Notes: generated from the letters alone by a model not told the origin. 64,000 bases of DNA from an uncultured Oligoflexia bacterium (GCA_937120495.1 CAKZJW010000139.1:18538-82537); one strand, 5' to 3'; positions 47,094 to 55,714 are shown, counted from the first letter of the stretch. Made by a program: numbers and translations.

Positions 47094-48136
47094 CAACTTT
47101 CCTTAAAGAACCTTTTAGAACCCTTAATTAAATTAGAAGTTATATCTTCTAGGGCATAGCTCTGGTGATGAGGATAATCCTCTTCTTTATTACTTATATC
47201 AAGCTTTGAGTCGTAGTACATATATTGTAGAAGCTCTTTAGGCATGCCCAAAGTGGGTAAAAGATGCTTATAGATATCAGACTCGGGAAGTTGGGTTAGT
47301 TTTAGATCAATAGAGTATTCTTTGAAGAGCCACTCAACAAAGTCTTTTAACTTAATTTGCTCTTTACTAACAAGGTGGTAGGTTCGAATTTTATGCTTTG
47401 TTGGATTAACTACAGCTTCACAGAGCCAATTGCTCAAGATATCAACTGGAATAAGTGGCAAAATTGCTGTCTGATTAAAAGGGAGTGGGAAAACCTTTAG
47501 TTGATTTAAATGCTTTAATATTTCTTGATATTTGTTGATAAATTTCATGAAGTAGTAGGGACCATCGGTCTTTTCTATATTTCCACTTTCAGAACTACCA
47601 ATAACAATACCAGGTCTGTAGATTCGAATCTTTATTTTAGAAAGAGCAGATTTCTTTAGTATAACTTCTCCCTGCATTTTAGATCTAGAGTAGTAGTCAC
47701 CAAATTTTTTTGCATTTCCAAGAGTCGTTTCTTTAAGAATCTTCTCTTCTGACCCAGCTGCAACATATGAAGAGATATGATGGAAAATTGTAAGCTTAGA
47801 AAATTGTAAAGAAAGATTGATTATATTTTGAAGGCCAATGATATTTGTTTTATACGAATCGAGCTCAGAGACTTCGATATCGTAGTGACCCGCGATATTT
47901 AAAACTGTATTGACGTTATTTTGAAGTAGCTTAAGGTCTTCAATATTTTTAACGACCTCATCTTGAGTAATATCACCTTCAATAAATGTAATATTATCAA
48001 ATTCTTTAAAGAACTCTTTTGTTTTTAAAAGTGATTTTGTTCTTGAGAGAAGAAAAATCTTATTACATTTTGGAGCAAGCTGACTTAGAACTTGTTTACC
48101 AATAAAGCCCGAGGCTCCAGTGATAAATAGATTCAC
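47093..48136 (-). CDS. Extended SDR reductase, fatty acyl reductase/OleD-like
   Basis: A 347-residue NAD(P)-dependent extended short-chain dehydrogenase. The cofactor loop is FITGASGFIGKQV at the N-terminus. Ser, Tyr and Lys of the catalytic site are visible in HHISSYVAAG and GDYYSRSKMQGE (YxxxK). RIYRPGIVIG is characteristic of the male-sterility/thioester-reductase/OleD branch. It could reduce an acyl thioester, an aldehyde or a keto-lipid. The GTG start at 48136 forms a GTGA overlap with the lipid-kinase gene, and its own stop overlaps the AAR-like start. Confidence 0.85.
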   Translation of the reverse strand: MNLFITGASGFIGKQVLSQLAPKCNKIFLLSRTKSLLKTKEFFKEFDNITFIEGDITQDEVVKNIEDLKLLQNNVNTVLNIAGHYDIEVSELDSYKTNIIGLQNIINLSLQFSKLTIFHHISSYVAAGSEEKILKETTLGNAKKFGDYYSRSKMQGEVILKKSALSKIKIRIYRPGIVIGSSESGNIEKTDGPYYFMKFINKYQEILKHLNQLKVFPLPFNQTAILPLIPVDILSNWLCEAVVNPTKHKIRTYHLVSKEQIKLKDFVEWLFKEYSIDLKLTQLPESDIYKHLLPTLGMPKELLQYMYYDSKLDISNKEEDYPHHQSYALEDITSNLIKGSKRFFKES

Positions 48137-49104
48137 ATAAGCTCCAAGTTCTCAAGTGAAAGTGAATTACAGTAAATTAAATTATTGTCATAACTACAAA
48201 CATTTAGAGCATTTGGTACCGATTCAATTTCAAAATTTTGGCCTTTAGCCAATATTTCACCATCTCCAAAATAAACAAGCTCTTCATCAAGAGACATAAT
48301 ATTAATTTTATCTGTTTCAAAAGAAATTAGGCTCGGATCATTCTCAACAACTTCTCCTCGGTACATTTTTAAAGTTGTATTCATAAGGTCTGCTCTATTT
48401 GTATGAGTCAGAATTGTTACGTTGAATTTACCATCATCATTTTTTGTATTTGGAGCAACAAGAAAATTTCCACCAATTTTTGCTTGGTTATTAATCATAA
48501 CAATAGAAGCTTCTATTGTTGTTTCAAGTTTTGGATAGTCTTTAGACTGAATATTAAACCTATATGTCTTAAGAGGTTTAAGTAGCTCTTTTCCAAAGTA
48601 TAATGGGTAAATCTTTGAGCCTGTTAGTTTCATGAGACCTTTAAATCCCTTGAACTTTTTTCTATCGTCATTTATTTTTTGAGCGACATTACTTGTAAGA
48701 CCGATTCCACCATTTGAAACCATGTACTTACCGTTGATCTTTACAATATCTACTGTTTGATAAGATTTATATTGGAAGATCTTAATGATTTTTTCGATAT
48801 TTAAATTAATTCCAAGCTCACTTGCAAAGTCATTAGCCGTTCCTGTTGGAATAACCATAAGCTTTATATCGCTTCCTTGAATATTTTGTAGAATTGTATT
48901 TGCTGTACCATCTCCACCAACAGAGAAGATATATTCACAATCAGATTGAACATCTAATTTTAAGTTCTCTTCTAGTTCATCTAAATCTTTTGGGGACCTA
49001 AAATTTAACTGATGGCGATAGAGATGATTGAGTAGGGAATCTGTCAAAACTTCACTATTGGACTTTGATGCAGCGTCGTTGAGATAAATGCTAATATTCG
49101 CCAT
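48133..49104 (-). CDS. Diacylglycerol/sphingoid-type lipid kinase
   Basis: A 323-residue soluble lipid kinase of the DAGK_cat family (DgkB/YegS/LCB kinase). The nucleotide loop is FSVGGDGTANTIL at about residues 62-74 and the VIPTGTANDFASELG stretch (about 85-100) is the second signature. The later VSNGGIGLTSNVA and YFGDGEILA motifs complete the fold. It phosphorylates a lipid hydroxyl; which one is unknown. It is the first gene of the coupled minus-strand operon and has an extended -10 promoter about 30 nt upstream. Confidence 0.9.
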   Translation of the reverse strand: MANISIYLNDAASKSNSEVLTDSLLNHLYRHQLNFRSPKDLDELEENLKLDVQSDCEYIFSVGGDGTANTILQNIQGSDIKLMVIPTGTANDFASELGINLNIEKIIKIFQYKSYQTVDIVKINGKYMVSNGGIGLTSNVAQKINDDRKKFKGFKGLMKLTGSKIYPLYFGKELLKPLKTYRFNIQSKDYPKLETTIEASIVMINNQAKIGGNFLVAPNTKNDDGKFNVTILTHTNRADLMNTTLKMYRGEVVENDPSLISFETDKINIMSLDEELVYFGDGEILAKGQNFEIESVPNALNVCSYDNNLIYCNSLSLENLELM

Positions 49105-49135
49105 GTGAAGATTCCTTATTAATTTGTTATAAGTA

Positions 49136-49144
49136 ATAATAGCA
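49136..49144 (-). promoter_or_regulatory. Extended -10 promoter of the lipid-cluster operon
   Basis: On the minus strand TGC-TATTAT, giving a start near 49129 and a leader of about 25 nt with an AAGGAA ribosome site before ATG 49104. No clear -35 box. Confidence 0.4.
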
Positions 49145-49334
49145 CCCAGAGAGACTTTGATGTGTTTTCTTGCAAGAATTACATGGTGGTGTTTAAAAAA
49201 TGAGCACGCTAAACGTTTGAAACTAGGTTATATTTAAGATAGGGCTAACTATGTAAAAAGGTAAGAATCTATTGGATAAATATATATAATCATATAGGTT
49301 CGCAGCTGTTATTAATTTAGTTTTTGGATTTTAA

Positions 49335-49979
49335 ATGAAAAACGTGCTTTTACTTGTTGTATCTCTAGTCTCGCTCAACGCCTTTTCTATAACTGATTGT
49401 GGTTACGATAGTTCTGATCGAAAATATCCTCATTTAACATGGGAAAAAGCAACTTCTTATAAAGTGTTTACACCGTTTATAAATACAAGTGCATTAATCT
49501 GTGTCGGGATTAACTATGATAGTGGGAAGCTAGTACGAATTCATTATAGAGATGCTCAGAACCATCGAAGAAGCTACACTCTTTCAGATGTTAAGAGTCG
49601 CTACCAGCCCTTGCTAAAAAGATCAGATTTTCCTGCAGCAGCAAGATTATTAACGAGAAATGTTATCCCTCTTGAGATGAAAATAACGAAAGATGTTTTG
49701 AATGCTAACAAAAGAACTTATGATATTGAATTTAAGCTTGTACGTAATATAAGTATTGGGTTCTCAAGACTAGATAGAAGAAAAATGAAAATCCAAGCTC
49801 ATATATTATCTGGAGCAAAGGGAAGAGTAGAAGTTACTGTAAAGGGACGTACGAGTAATATTGCATTTGATACAATTGAATCTAGAATTAGTGGTGATCT
49901 TCTTTTAAAGACCTTTGTATTAAAAAGAGACCAGCGATCTGTCGGTAAGATCAATATAGCCGGCCTCAGCCGAATTTAA
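49335..49979 (+). CDS. Small exported protein, unknown function
   Basis: 214 residues with a signal peptide (about residues 1-18, ending LNAFS). I do not recognise the mature part, which looks beta-rich, with two Cys near the start (TDCGYDSSD, LICVGINYD) and a basic C-terminal half. The ribosome site is weak (GGA six nt upstream). The gene stands between the lipid-cluster operon and the ADA-like gene and converges with the latter (6-nt gap). The 230-nt divergent region upstream shows the lipid-operon promoter but no clear promoter for this gene. Confidence 0.6.
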   Translation: MKNVLLLVVSLVSLNAFSITDCGYDSSDRKYPHLTWEKATSYKVFTPFINTSALICVGINYDSGKLVRIHYRDAQNHRRSYTLSDVKSRYQPLLKRSDFPAAARLLTRNVIPLEMKITKDVLNANKRTYDIEFKLVRNISIGFSRLDRRKMKIQAHILSGAKGRVEVTVKGRTSNIAFDTIESRISGDLLLKTFVLKRDQRSVGKINIAGLSRI

Positions 49980-49985
49980 TTTAAA

Positions 49986-51611
49986 CTATTTTATAAAATC
50001 TCTCATCTTCCATAGAAGTTGTGAGATAAAAGGTCTTCTTGTTTCACCTGTCGCTACCATTAATAGCTTTGTGATTTTCAAACTATCAGGATCAGTGTAG
50101 AGAACAATTAAAAGCTCTTGAAGGTAATCCGTACAAAGAGTTATATAGTTATCTGTTCCAATTCCAAGGTCGACATTCTTTTTTTCCCACCAAGAAAACG
50201 GATGATCTTTGAAGTCTTCAAAACTTCCAGTAAGTCTTTTGTTTGAAGATGGAAGTGCAATTAAAGAGACACCTTTATTTAACATTCTATTTAGTACATC
50301 ATGCTGATAATGCTCAACTTCTCTTGCTGTATGAAATTTTGTTTTTACAAATAATGTTTTCTCTTCTGGAGAAAGAGGTGTTCCTTTAAAGAGCTTCTCT
50401 TTTATGTCTGAATGATTTCTCCAGTCCATTTCATCTAGTTCTTTGTAGGATATGCTTGAGGGCTTGAGGCCAACACCTTTTTCATTTAGCTCAATAACTC
50501 TTTGGTAGAGGCTATGGTAGTAGTAGTTAGGATTAATTCCTAAGCTTAAACCATGTTCAAGAGTATCGATATGCCAAATATTCATAGCATTATCTACGGC
50601 CTGGACACCTTTTTTGAGAGTATGAAATGTTTCTCCATGGTGAGAACGAATTGAGAAACCTTTATAGTGAAGCTTTCTGAATCCAAGTTTCATATCTTGA
50701 AAGTGACCTTTTCTATATAGCTCTCTTTCGTTTCCAACAGTATCAACATCACAAAGGTGATTAACGATATGTGGGTTTCTATCAATAATCCCAAGAATTT
50801 GATCTATCTGACGATTAAAGTGTTCTTTTTTACTAGGGAAGTTATTTGCATCATAGAAGTCAGCTTCTTTTCTAAAACATGGAGAAAGAATAAAGTTAAA
50901 TACTGGTACTTTTTTTCTAAATTCCATAAACCCTTCAAAGAGCCCCATTACTACATCTTCTTCTGTAAGATTTTCTAGTCCAGGTATTTGTTCTGAAGAA
51001 TTTGTTGTTGCTCTTGAGAAAGTAAATTTTAGCCGTATGAATCCAACGTTATATGAATGATAGAGCTCGCTTGCCATGTGATAAGCCGCCTCTCTATGTG
51101 CGCTTCTACTTGTTAAAATAAATTTAGGTAAAAGAAGTATTTCAAGATAGCGATCAAACTGTTCGTCTTCTTTAAGTCTTAGAAGTTCATCAACGTCTTC
51201 AACTGAATCAATCTTGATTCCATCACCATATGTTTCTTTAATTTTTTCCCAGTAAATATCTTGATTCTCTCCTTCAAGAAGAGGTTTTAATCTTGGGTAA
51301 ACAAAGTCCGCTGTAAGTGATCCGGTTAGGTGGATATGTTCCTCTCTGTAGGGAACTGGAAACTTTTTTAAAAATAATCTAAAAGCTTCACTAAGTGGGT
51401 GGGCCAAAAGAGTTTGTATATCAACTTCACTTTGTTGATAGCCAGCTAAGAGTCTTCTAAATTCATTAAACGACTTTCTAACTTGTGGATGATCTTTGCA
51501 GTATTCTGAATTCACCGCTAGATCCAAAGTATCATTTAATGAGATCCCATTGGTCTCACTAATAATATGTACTAAATGCTCTGAAAGCTTCTTAATATGC
51601 TTTACACTCAT
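49986..51611 (-). CDS. Adenosine-deaminase-family metal-dependent hydrolase
   Basis: A 541-residue enzyme of the ADA/AMP-deaminase amidohydrolase superfamily. The zinc HxH is H92-I-H94 in REEHIHLTGSLTADF. IRSHHGETFHTL corresponds to the HAGE segment with catalytic Glu, DTLEHGLSLG to the HG metal site, IALPSSNKRLTGSF to the PxSN element and LGIGTDNYITL to the final Asp pair (usually TDDP). It is much longer than adenosine deaminase (about 340), with an added N-terminal region of about 85 residues and insertions, so its substrate may be a nucleotide or a modified purine. It is monocistronic. Confidence 0.82.
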   Translation of the reverse strand: MSVKHIKKLSEHLVHIISETNGISLNDTLDLAVNSEYCKDHPQVRKSFNEFRRLLAGYQQSEVDIQTLLAHPLSEAFRLFLKKFPVPYREEHIHLTGSLTADFVYPRLKPLLEGENQDIYWEKIKETYGDGIKIDSVEDVDELLRLKEDEQFDRYLEILLLPKFILTSRSAHREAAYHMASELYHSYNVGFIRLKFTFSRATTNSSEQIPGLENLTEEDVVMGLFEGFMEFRKKVPVFNFILSPCFRKEADFYDANNFPSKKEHFNRQIDQILGIIDRNPHIVNHLCDVDTVGNERELYRKGHFQDMKLGFRKLHYKGFSIRSHHGETFHTLKKGVQAVDNAMNIWHIDTLEHGLSLGINPNYYYHSLYQRVIELNEKGVGLKPSSISYKELDEMDWRNHSDIKEKLFKGTPLSPEEKTLFVKTKFHTAREVEHYQHDVLNRMLNKGVSLIALPSSNKRLTGSFEDFKDHPFSWWEKKNVDLGIGTDNYITLCTDYLQELLIVLYTDPDSLKITKLLMVATGETRRPFISQLLWKMRDFIK

Positions 51612-51954
51612 AATTCACCTAAATTTGTTTATTCTTACTAGATCTTGTCGGAATAATTTCTCGTAATATTAGATAATTAGAGACCTTTTTAGTAAAAAAC
51701 TATTAATTTCTTACACTATTTCCCAAAGCCTAACTTTTTTTTCATAATGATAATACCAATTACTTTATGGATGAAGCTTTTCTGGCCATGGAAGGTCTCT
51801 TTTTTCTCTTCGAATCTTTTAGCTGTCACAATATTTTTAGTCAACAAATTTAAGTCTGAGCACTTCGCTCCGGTATTTTCTATTGTTTCTTCTGGACGTT
51901 AAAAAAACAGTAACTTAAACTATTTTAAGAACTTAATCATTTATTTTAGGAGTC
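51612..51954 (+). other. Intergenic region without a supported gene
   Basis: 343 nt between the divergent ADA-like and ExbB-like genes. I see an AGGAG ribosome site at the right edge (51948-51952) and an open frame at 51747-51902 without a ribosome site. No tRNA-like fold, terminator or convincing promoter was found. Confidence 0.5.
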
Positions 51955-52584
51955 ATGGTGGATTCTAGTTTTATTCAATCACTTTTTAATTTTATTACAA
52001 ATAATATATTTCCTATTATTTTCATCTTCGCAGCAATTGAGATTTTTCTAGTCATTATGATTAGCTTGATGACAAAGAAGCATGAAACAGTTTTATCTGA
52101 CGTATGCGATAACCTTATGAAGGGTTTTACTGATGCACCAGATAAAGATTCAGATCAAACAGTAAATGAAAGAATTCAAGCATCACTTGATTTTATCAGA
52201 AGAAAGGTTACTCAAGAGCCAGGTGTAAAATACGAGTTTGCAAAGAATGCAAAAAACATTTCTAAAAGACCTCTTTATACACGTCACTATAAAATAGAAA
52301 TGTACACATCAGTTATGAGTACACTAGTTCAAATCTTTCCACTTCTTGGAATCTTAGGAACAATTCTTGCGATCGCTCAAACAGCAGGTGGGGGGAAGGT
52401 TGATGTATCGGCTCTTTCAAATGCATTTGTTCTTGCAATGGACACAACAATTTTAGGTATTGGGTTTTCAATTGTATTTATGGTGGCTGAAAGTATTCTT
52501 TGGCCAAAGGTTGAAAGAGTAATTCATGAAAGTTCTAACTTTAAAAAAATCGTAACAGATGTAAGTGTATCTTCAAATGGATAG
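51955..52584 (+). CDS. MotA/TolQ/ExbB-family proton channel
   Basis: A 209-residue inner-membrane protein of the TolQ/ExbB/MotA channel family. Three membrane helices: about 18-38, and the paired helices around 115-135 (LVQIFPLLGILGTILAIAQTA) and 155-185 (SNAFVLAMDTTILGIGFSIVFMVAES). The first of this pair, with its GILGT motif, is the family signature. The ATG at 51955 is only 2 nt from AGGAG; GTG 51958 is better spaced. It overlaps the ExbD-like gene by 8 nt and is presumably the channel half of that pair. Confidence 0.87.
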   Translation: MVDSSFIQSLFNFITNNIFPIIFIFAAIEIFLVIMISLMTKKHETVLSDVCDNLMKGFTDAPDKDSDQTVNERIQASLDFIRRKVTQEPGVKYEFAKNAKNISKRPLYTRHYKIEMYTSVMSTLVQIFPLLGILGTILAIAQTAGGGKVDVSALSNAFVLAMDTTILGIGFSIVFMVAESILWPKVERVIHESSNFKKIVTDVSVSSNG

Positions 52585-53137
52585 ACAATTTAAACGCGCT
52601 AAAAAAGGCGCAGTATCATTAACATCTCTTTTAGATCTTTTGTTTGTTATGATCTTTGTATCTCTATTACAACAAAAAGAAATCTCTCCAACAAAGACTG
52701 AAGCTCCAGTTACAAAAACTGAAGTTAAGGTGGTTGAGAAAGTAGTTATAAAAGAAGTAAAAGTTCCTGTAAAAGAAAAGAAAGCCAAGAAAATACTTCA
52801 CTCTATAAATGCAGCTTTTGAATTTTATTCTTTAAGTGGAATGAAGTTTAAAGGAAAGTTCTCAATGGATGGTCTTTTTAATTCTAAAACAGGGAATTTA
52901 AATCTTGCTCCAGCTACTTGGATTGATAAGCCGCCTTTTGATGTTGGAATGGTGCCTCTGTCAGGAAAAGTCTCTGAAGATAAAATGAGCTTTACTGGAC
53001 GAGTGGAATTTCAAGGTTGTAAGACTTTTAAATTGAAAAGAATAAAAGTATCTCAAGGTTCACCAATCGCAGGCGAGTGGAAAGGAACATATAATTGTTC
53101 GCAAGGAGAGACTGGACTTACTTTAAGTGTACAGTAA
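52577..53137 (+). CDS. ExbD/TolR-like protein with novel C-terminal domain
   Basis: A 186-residue partner of the preceding channel protein. The N-terminal helix SLTSLLDLLFVMIFVSL holds the conserved proton-path Asp (D20) of ExbD/TolR. A Val/Lys-rich linker (about residues 35-70) leads to a beta-rich domain (about 75-186) with Gly, Phe and Trp patterns (KFSMDGLFNSKTGNLNLAPATW, GEWKGTYNC) and two Cys, unlike the usual short TolR/ExbD periplasmic domain. ATG 52577 overlaps the previous stop as ATGGATAG. The domain may sense or bind an envelope component; that is inference. Confidence 0.75.
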   Translation: MDRQFKRAKKGAVSLTSLLDLLFVMIFVSLLQQKEISPTKTEAPVTKTEVKVVEKVVIKEVKVPVKEKKAKKILHSINAAFEFYSLSGMKFKGKFSMDGLFNSKTGNLNLAPATWIDKPPFDVGMVPLSGKVSEDKMSFTGRVEFQGCKTFKLKRIKVSQGSPIAGEWKGTYNCSQGETGLTLSVQ

Positions 53138-53145
53138 GTTCTTTA

Positions 53146-53772
53146 TTAAACTGGGTTTATACGACTATTAAAAAGTTCTTTGTCCCAGCTCACAAAGTCT
53201 CCACTTAGAAAACTTATTAAATTTTCAATCGAATCATTACCCCAAAATAACTCGTGATCTACACAGAAAGAGGGGACGCCAAAAACATTTTTTGAAATCG
53301 CTTCTTTTGTATTTCTCTTTAGCTCAAGCTTAACTTCTTTTTCAAAAGTCTTGTCTACAAGCGTTGGGTCTAAGTTATTTTTTTGTAAAATAATCTTTAG
53401 TTCATCTGGTTCACCAAGTTCAATTCCTTGGGCCCAACAGCTATTGAATAGAACTTTTATCATTTCCTTTTGACTCTCTTGCGAACAAGCTTTTGTTGCT
53501 AACCTTAGAGCGTATAACGGATTAAAGGGATGGTTTTTGGGAGGAATAAAGTCTATTGATTTTTGAGCAGCATAAATAAAACACTGCTTTAACATATATG
53601 ATCTTTTTGGTGCGATCTCTCCAGGGCCTTTCATATCCCAGTGATTGAACACTGTACCCATAGCAACAGGCTTATAATTTATGGCGATATTCTTGGGAAG
53701 TTTATCCAAGTTTTTGAACGAAAAATAGCTATATGGACTAAGAAAATCGAAGTAATAATCAATTATTTGCAT
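53146..53772 (-). CDS. 2-hydroxychromene-2-carboxylate isomerase/DsbA-like protein
   Basis: A 208-residue thioredoxin-fold protein of the HCCA isomerase family (glutathione-transferase kappa-like). The signature DYYFDFLSPYSYFSF opens the protein, and the FGVPSFCVDHELFWGND stretch near the end is the family C-terminal motif. There is no CxxC. The start is ATG 53772, with AAAGG seven nt upstream; an upstream ATG at 53895 would add a non-conserved stretch of 41 residues. The substrate need not be a chromene; most family members are uncharacterised. It converges on the ExbD-like gene. Confidence 0.88.
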   Translation of the reverse strand: MQIIDYYFDFLSPYSYFSFKNLDKLPKNIAINYKPVAMGTVFNHWDMKGPGEIAPKRSYMLKQCFIYAAQKSIDFIPPKNHPFNPLYALRLATKACSQESQKEMIKVLFNSCWAQGIELGEPDELKIILQKNNLDPTLVDKTFEKEVKLELKRNTKEAISKNVFGVPSFCVDHELFWGNDSIENLISFLSGDFVSWDKELFNSRINPV

Positions 53773-53919
53773 ATCTAAACCTTTAGAAACCTTAATGTTT
53801 TGTATTTTAAACTTATTGGTGGCTTGTGGCGATTTAAATTTACTGTTAGAATGCTGAAGCGCACAAATAGCAAGATGGATCTTAGTTAAATTCAAATATT
53901 CTAGTTAATTTTCTTACGT

Positions 53920-53949
53920 GTGGTTGTACGTTAGTTGTGGTGGTACGTT
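53920..53949 (+). repeat. Two 13-bp direct repeats upstream of the lipoprotein gene
   Basis: GTGGTTGTACGTT (53920-53932) and GTGGTGGTACGTT (53937-53949) differ by one base and are spaced 17 nt start to start. A third TACGT lies just before at 53915. Possible tandem operator sites. Confidence 0.5.
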
Positions 53950-54007
53950 TTAAGCAGAGAGCAAGTGAGGAGAATCCGATAAGGCTACGCCTTGATTGGG
54001 TTTTATT

Positions 54008-54808
54008 ATGAAAGTATCTTTTACTCTACCGAGAATTACGCAAAAATTATCAATTATTACTCTTTTAGCATTTTCTTTTATTGTCACCTCTTGTGGCTCT
54101 AGCTCCTCTTACGTTCGAGACCTACAAGTTTCCTCGACAACAGACGCAGGTGAAGTGTTCGTCTCACTTGAGGCAGAACTTGGAATTGGAAACATATCAA
54201 TCTCTGATATTACTCTTCCGATCATTGTTCCAAGAAGTGGAAAAGAAATTGGTAGTGTCTCTATGTATACAAATATGCAGGCACAAACAAAACTTGAAGT
54301 TGAATTAAATGTATCAGCAATCGCGAACGTAAATGCAATTGTCGCAAAACTTCCAAATGGAAATGTTCTTCCTCTTATTCGAGAGAACGGCGCGATCGTT
54401 ATTCCAATTGATGGGGGAAAGGCAAATGTTTATCTGGCTTTCTCTGATGGGGTAGCTGCACTTGGTGTAACTGTACAAATTAAAGGGCTTGATTCAACTG
54501 GATCATCGGTTGGTAATGCAAGTGTATTCCCAACCTTTAAGTTTGGAGATGTACTTGGTTCAGCTGGTTTATATACTTCAAGGGTTTCAGGGCAAAACGG
54601 ATTTGGTTTGTTTGCAGACATAAGTCAGGTTATCGATACAAACGATCTTGTGGGAGGATTCTCAAGAAGATCAGCTGCAAAAGCTGCATTTCAAGCTCCA
54701 CGTGAATCTGTTGATTTAGATTATAGTGCGATTGGTACTAGTAGATCGAAAAAAAGAAGATTGGATAAAAAGATTTATAGACTACACAGAAGAAAGTCTA
54801 CTTTATAA
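54008..54808 (+). CDS. Lipoprotein, unknown function
   Basis: 266 residues. A lipoprotein signal ends in VTSCGSS, Cys at about residue 29. The mature part looks like an all-beta adhesin- or Ig-like domain of about 170 residues (alternating Val/Ile/Leu and Ser/Thr, GSVSMYTNMQAQTKLEVELNV), then a basic tail rich in Arg, Lys and Ser. I do not recognise the family. ATG 54008 has only a weak local ribosome site; a strong GAGGAG lies 35 nt upstream, separated by a small AAGGC/GCCTT hairpin. It is terminated by a bidirectional hairpin. Confidence 0.65.
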   Translation: MKVSFTLPRITQKLSIITLLAFSFIVTSCGSSSSYVRDLQVSSTTDAGEVFVSLEAELGIGNISISDITLPIIVPRSGKEIGSVSMYTNMQAQTKLEVELNVSAIANVNAIVAKLPNGNVLPLIRENGAIVIPIDGGKANVYLAFSDGVAALGVTVQIKGLDSTGSSVGNASVFPTFKFGDVLGSAGLYTSRVSGQNGFGLFADISQVIDTNDLVGGFSRRSAAKAAFQAPRESVDLDYSAIGTSRSKKRRLDKKIYRLHRRKSTL

Positions 54809-54820
54809 TTTTAAGTAAAA

Positions 54821-54849
54821 AAAAGGGCCCTAATGAATAGGGCCTTTTT
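54821..54849. terminator. Bidirectional terminator between the lipoprotein gene and rpsU
   Basis: GGCCCTA / TAGGGCC stem with flanking A run on the left and T run on the right, so it can stop transcription from both convergent genes. Confidence 0.88.
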
Positions 54850-54872
54850 ATTATATATTTAAGTAAATTAAA

Positions 54873-55103
54873 TTATATTTTTCTAGAGTATCTTTTAGTT
54901 TTAGAAGCTGTTTTTCTTCTTCTTTTTTCAGCTGCTTCTCTTTTTTCTTTTTCTCTGATTGAAGGTTTCTTATGAGCTTCTTTATCTCTGTATTGTCTAA
55001 CAACACCGTAAGAATCACACATTCTTTTAAACTTTCTTAGTACCTTCTCAACAGGTACACCTTCACCAACTTTTACTCTAAAATTTTCTGATTTTTTTGA
55101 CAC
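54873..55103 (-). CDS. rpsU: 30S ribosomal protein S21
   Basis: 76-residue small-subunit protein. GEGVPVEKVLRKFKRMCDSYGVVRQYRDKE and the very basic KRRRKTASKTKRYSRK tail are typical. GGAGATAA gives the ribosome site. It ends at the shared terminator at 54821-54849. S21 is small and fast-evolving, but the whole protein is recognisable. Confidence 0.95.
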   Translation of the reverse strand: MSKKSENFRVKVGEGVPVEKVLRKFKRMCDSYGVVRQYRDKEAHKKPSIREKEKREAAEKRRRKTASKTKRYSRKI

Positions 55104-55163
55104 ATTTATCTCCTAAGTCTCACTATTCTAGTCATTTATATCTCGAATGGCCACAGGGAAAAC

Positions 55164-55655
55164 TTATTTTAATGGAACGGTCGCAATCACCGTAACTTTG
55201 TCTTCGACGCCAACGCCCATATAGCTTAAGTCCTTGATTTTAAAGTCTTTTAAAGACAGTTTGAATTTTGCTTTAATCATGTTGCCCATTTCTTTGTATG
55301 AGAATTTGAATTTTTTCTTAATTCCCTTAACTAGAATTATTCCGACTCCACGTCCTTTTGCTCCAATTGCCTTTACGATTTCAACCTTTTTAAACTTCTT
55401 ATGCATAAGCCTTTTTTTAAGGTGATCATCTCTCATATCTATACCTGTTTTTAGGGATCTCACAGAAACTTTAAGCCCATCGGATCTAATTTTACCATCT
55501 CCACTTTTAACCATTTTCCCTTTTACTTTGGCTGACTTAATTTGAAATGAGCCTGCTGGCGAAAGTGAGACATCTACAACGATTCCTTTATCCGCAGCGA
55601 ATAAAGATGTGGTACTCATTAGTACAAGGATAAAGAATACAGATAGTTTTTTCAT
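55164..55655 (-). CDS. YceI-family periplasmic protein
   Basis: 163 residues with a signal peptide (about residues 1-20, ending LFA). YceI-like lipocalin fold: a VSVRSLKTGIDMRDDHLKKRL stretch corresponds to the conserved T-G-I-x-x-R-D-x-H-L and DLSYMGVGVEDKVTV to the late G-V-G-V-x-D motif. Family members bind isoprenoids such as polyprenyl quinones. It stands alone downstream of rpsU in gene order, on the same strand. The ligand is unknown. Confidence 0.88.
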   Translation of the reverse strand: MKKLSVFFILVLMSTTSLFAADKGIVVDVSLSPAGSFQIKSAKVKGKMVKSGDGKIRSDGLKVSVRSLKTGIDMRDDHLKKRLMHKKFKKVEIVKAIGAKGRGVGIILVKGIKKKFKFSYKEMGNMIKAKFKLSLKDFKIKDLSYMGVGVEDKVTVIATVPLK

Positions 55656-55714
55656 AAAAACTCCATTTGTTTAAATCGGTTTAAGTGAATTTAGATACTT
55701 ATCGGAGTTTTAGC

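Noticed and set aside
35985..49104. Assignment of the cluster to olefin (ole), myxobacterial ether-lipid (elb) or betaine-lipid (btaAB) synthesis
   Set aside because: OleC-like and OleD-like pieces occur without OleA or OleB, a BtaA-like protein occurs without BtaB, and I could not confirm an elb gene set from memory. A specific product is not supported.
51747..51902. Open frame of 51 codons in the 51612-51954 gap
   Set aside because: No ribosome site, no clear domain, and the sequence upstream is only a T run. Not enough to call a gene.
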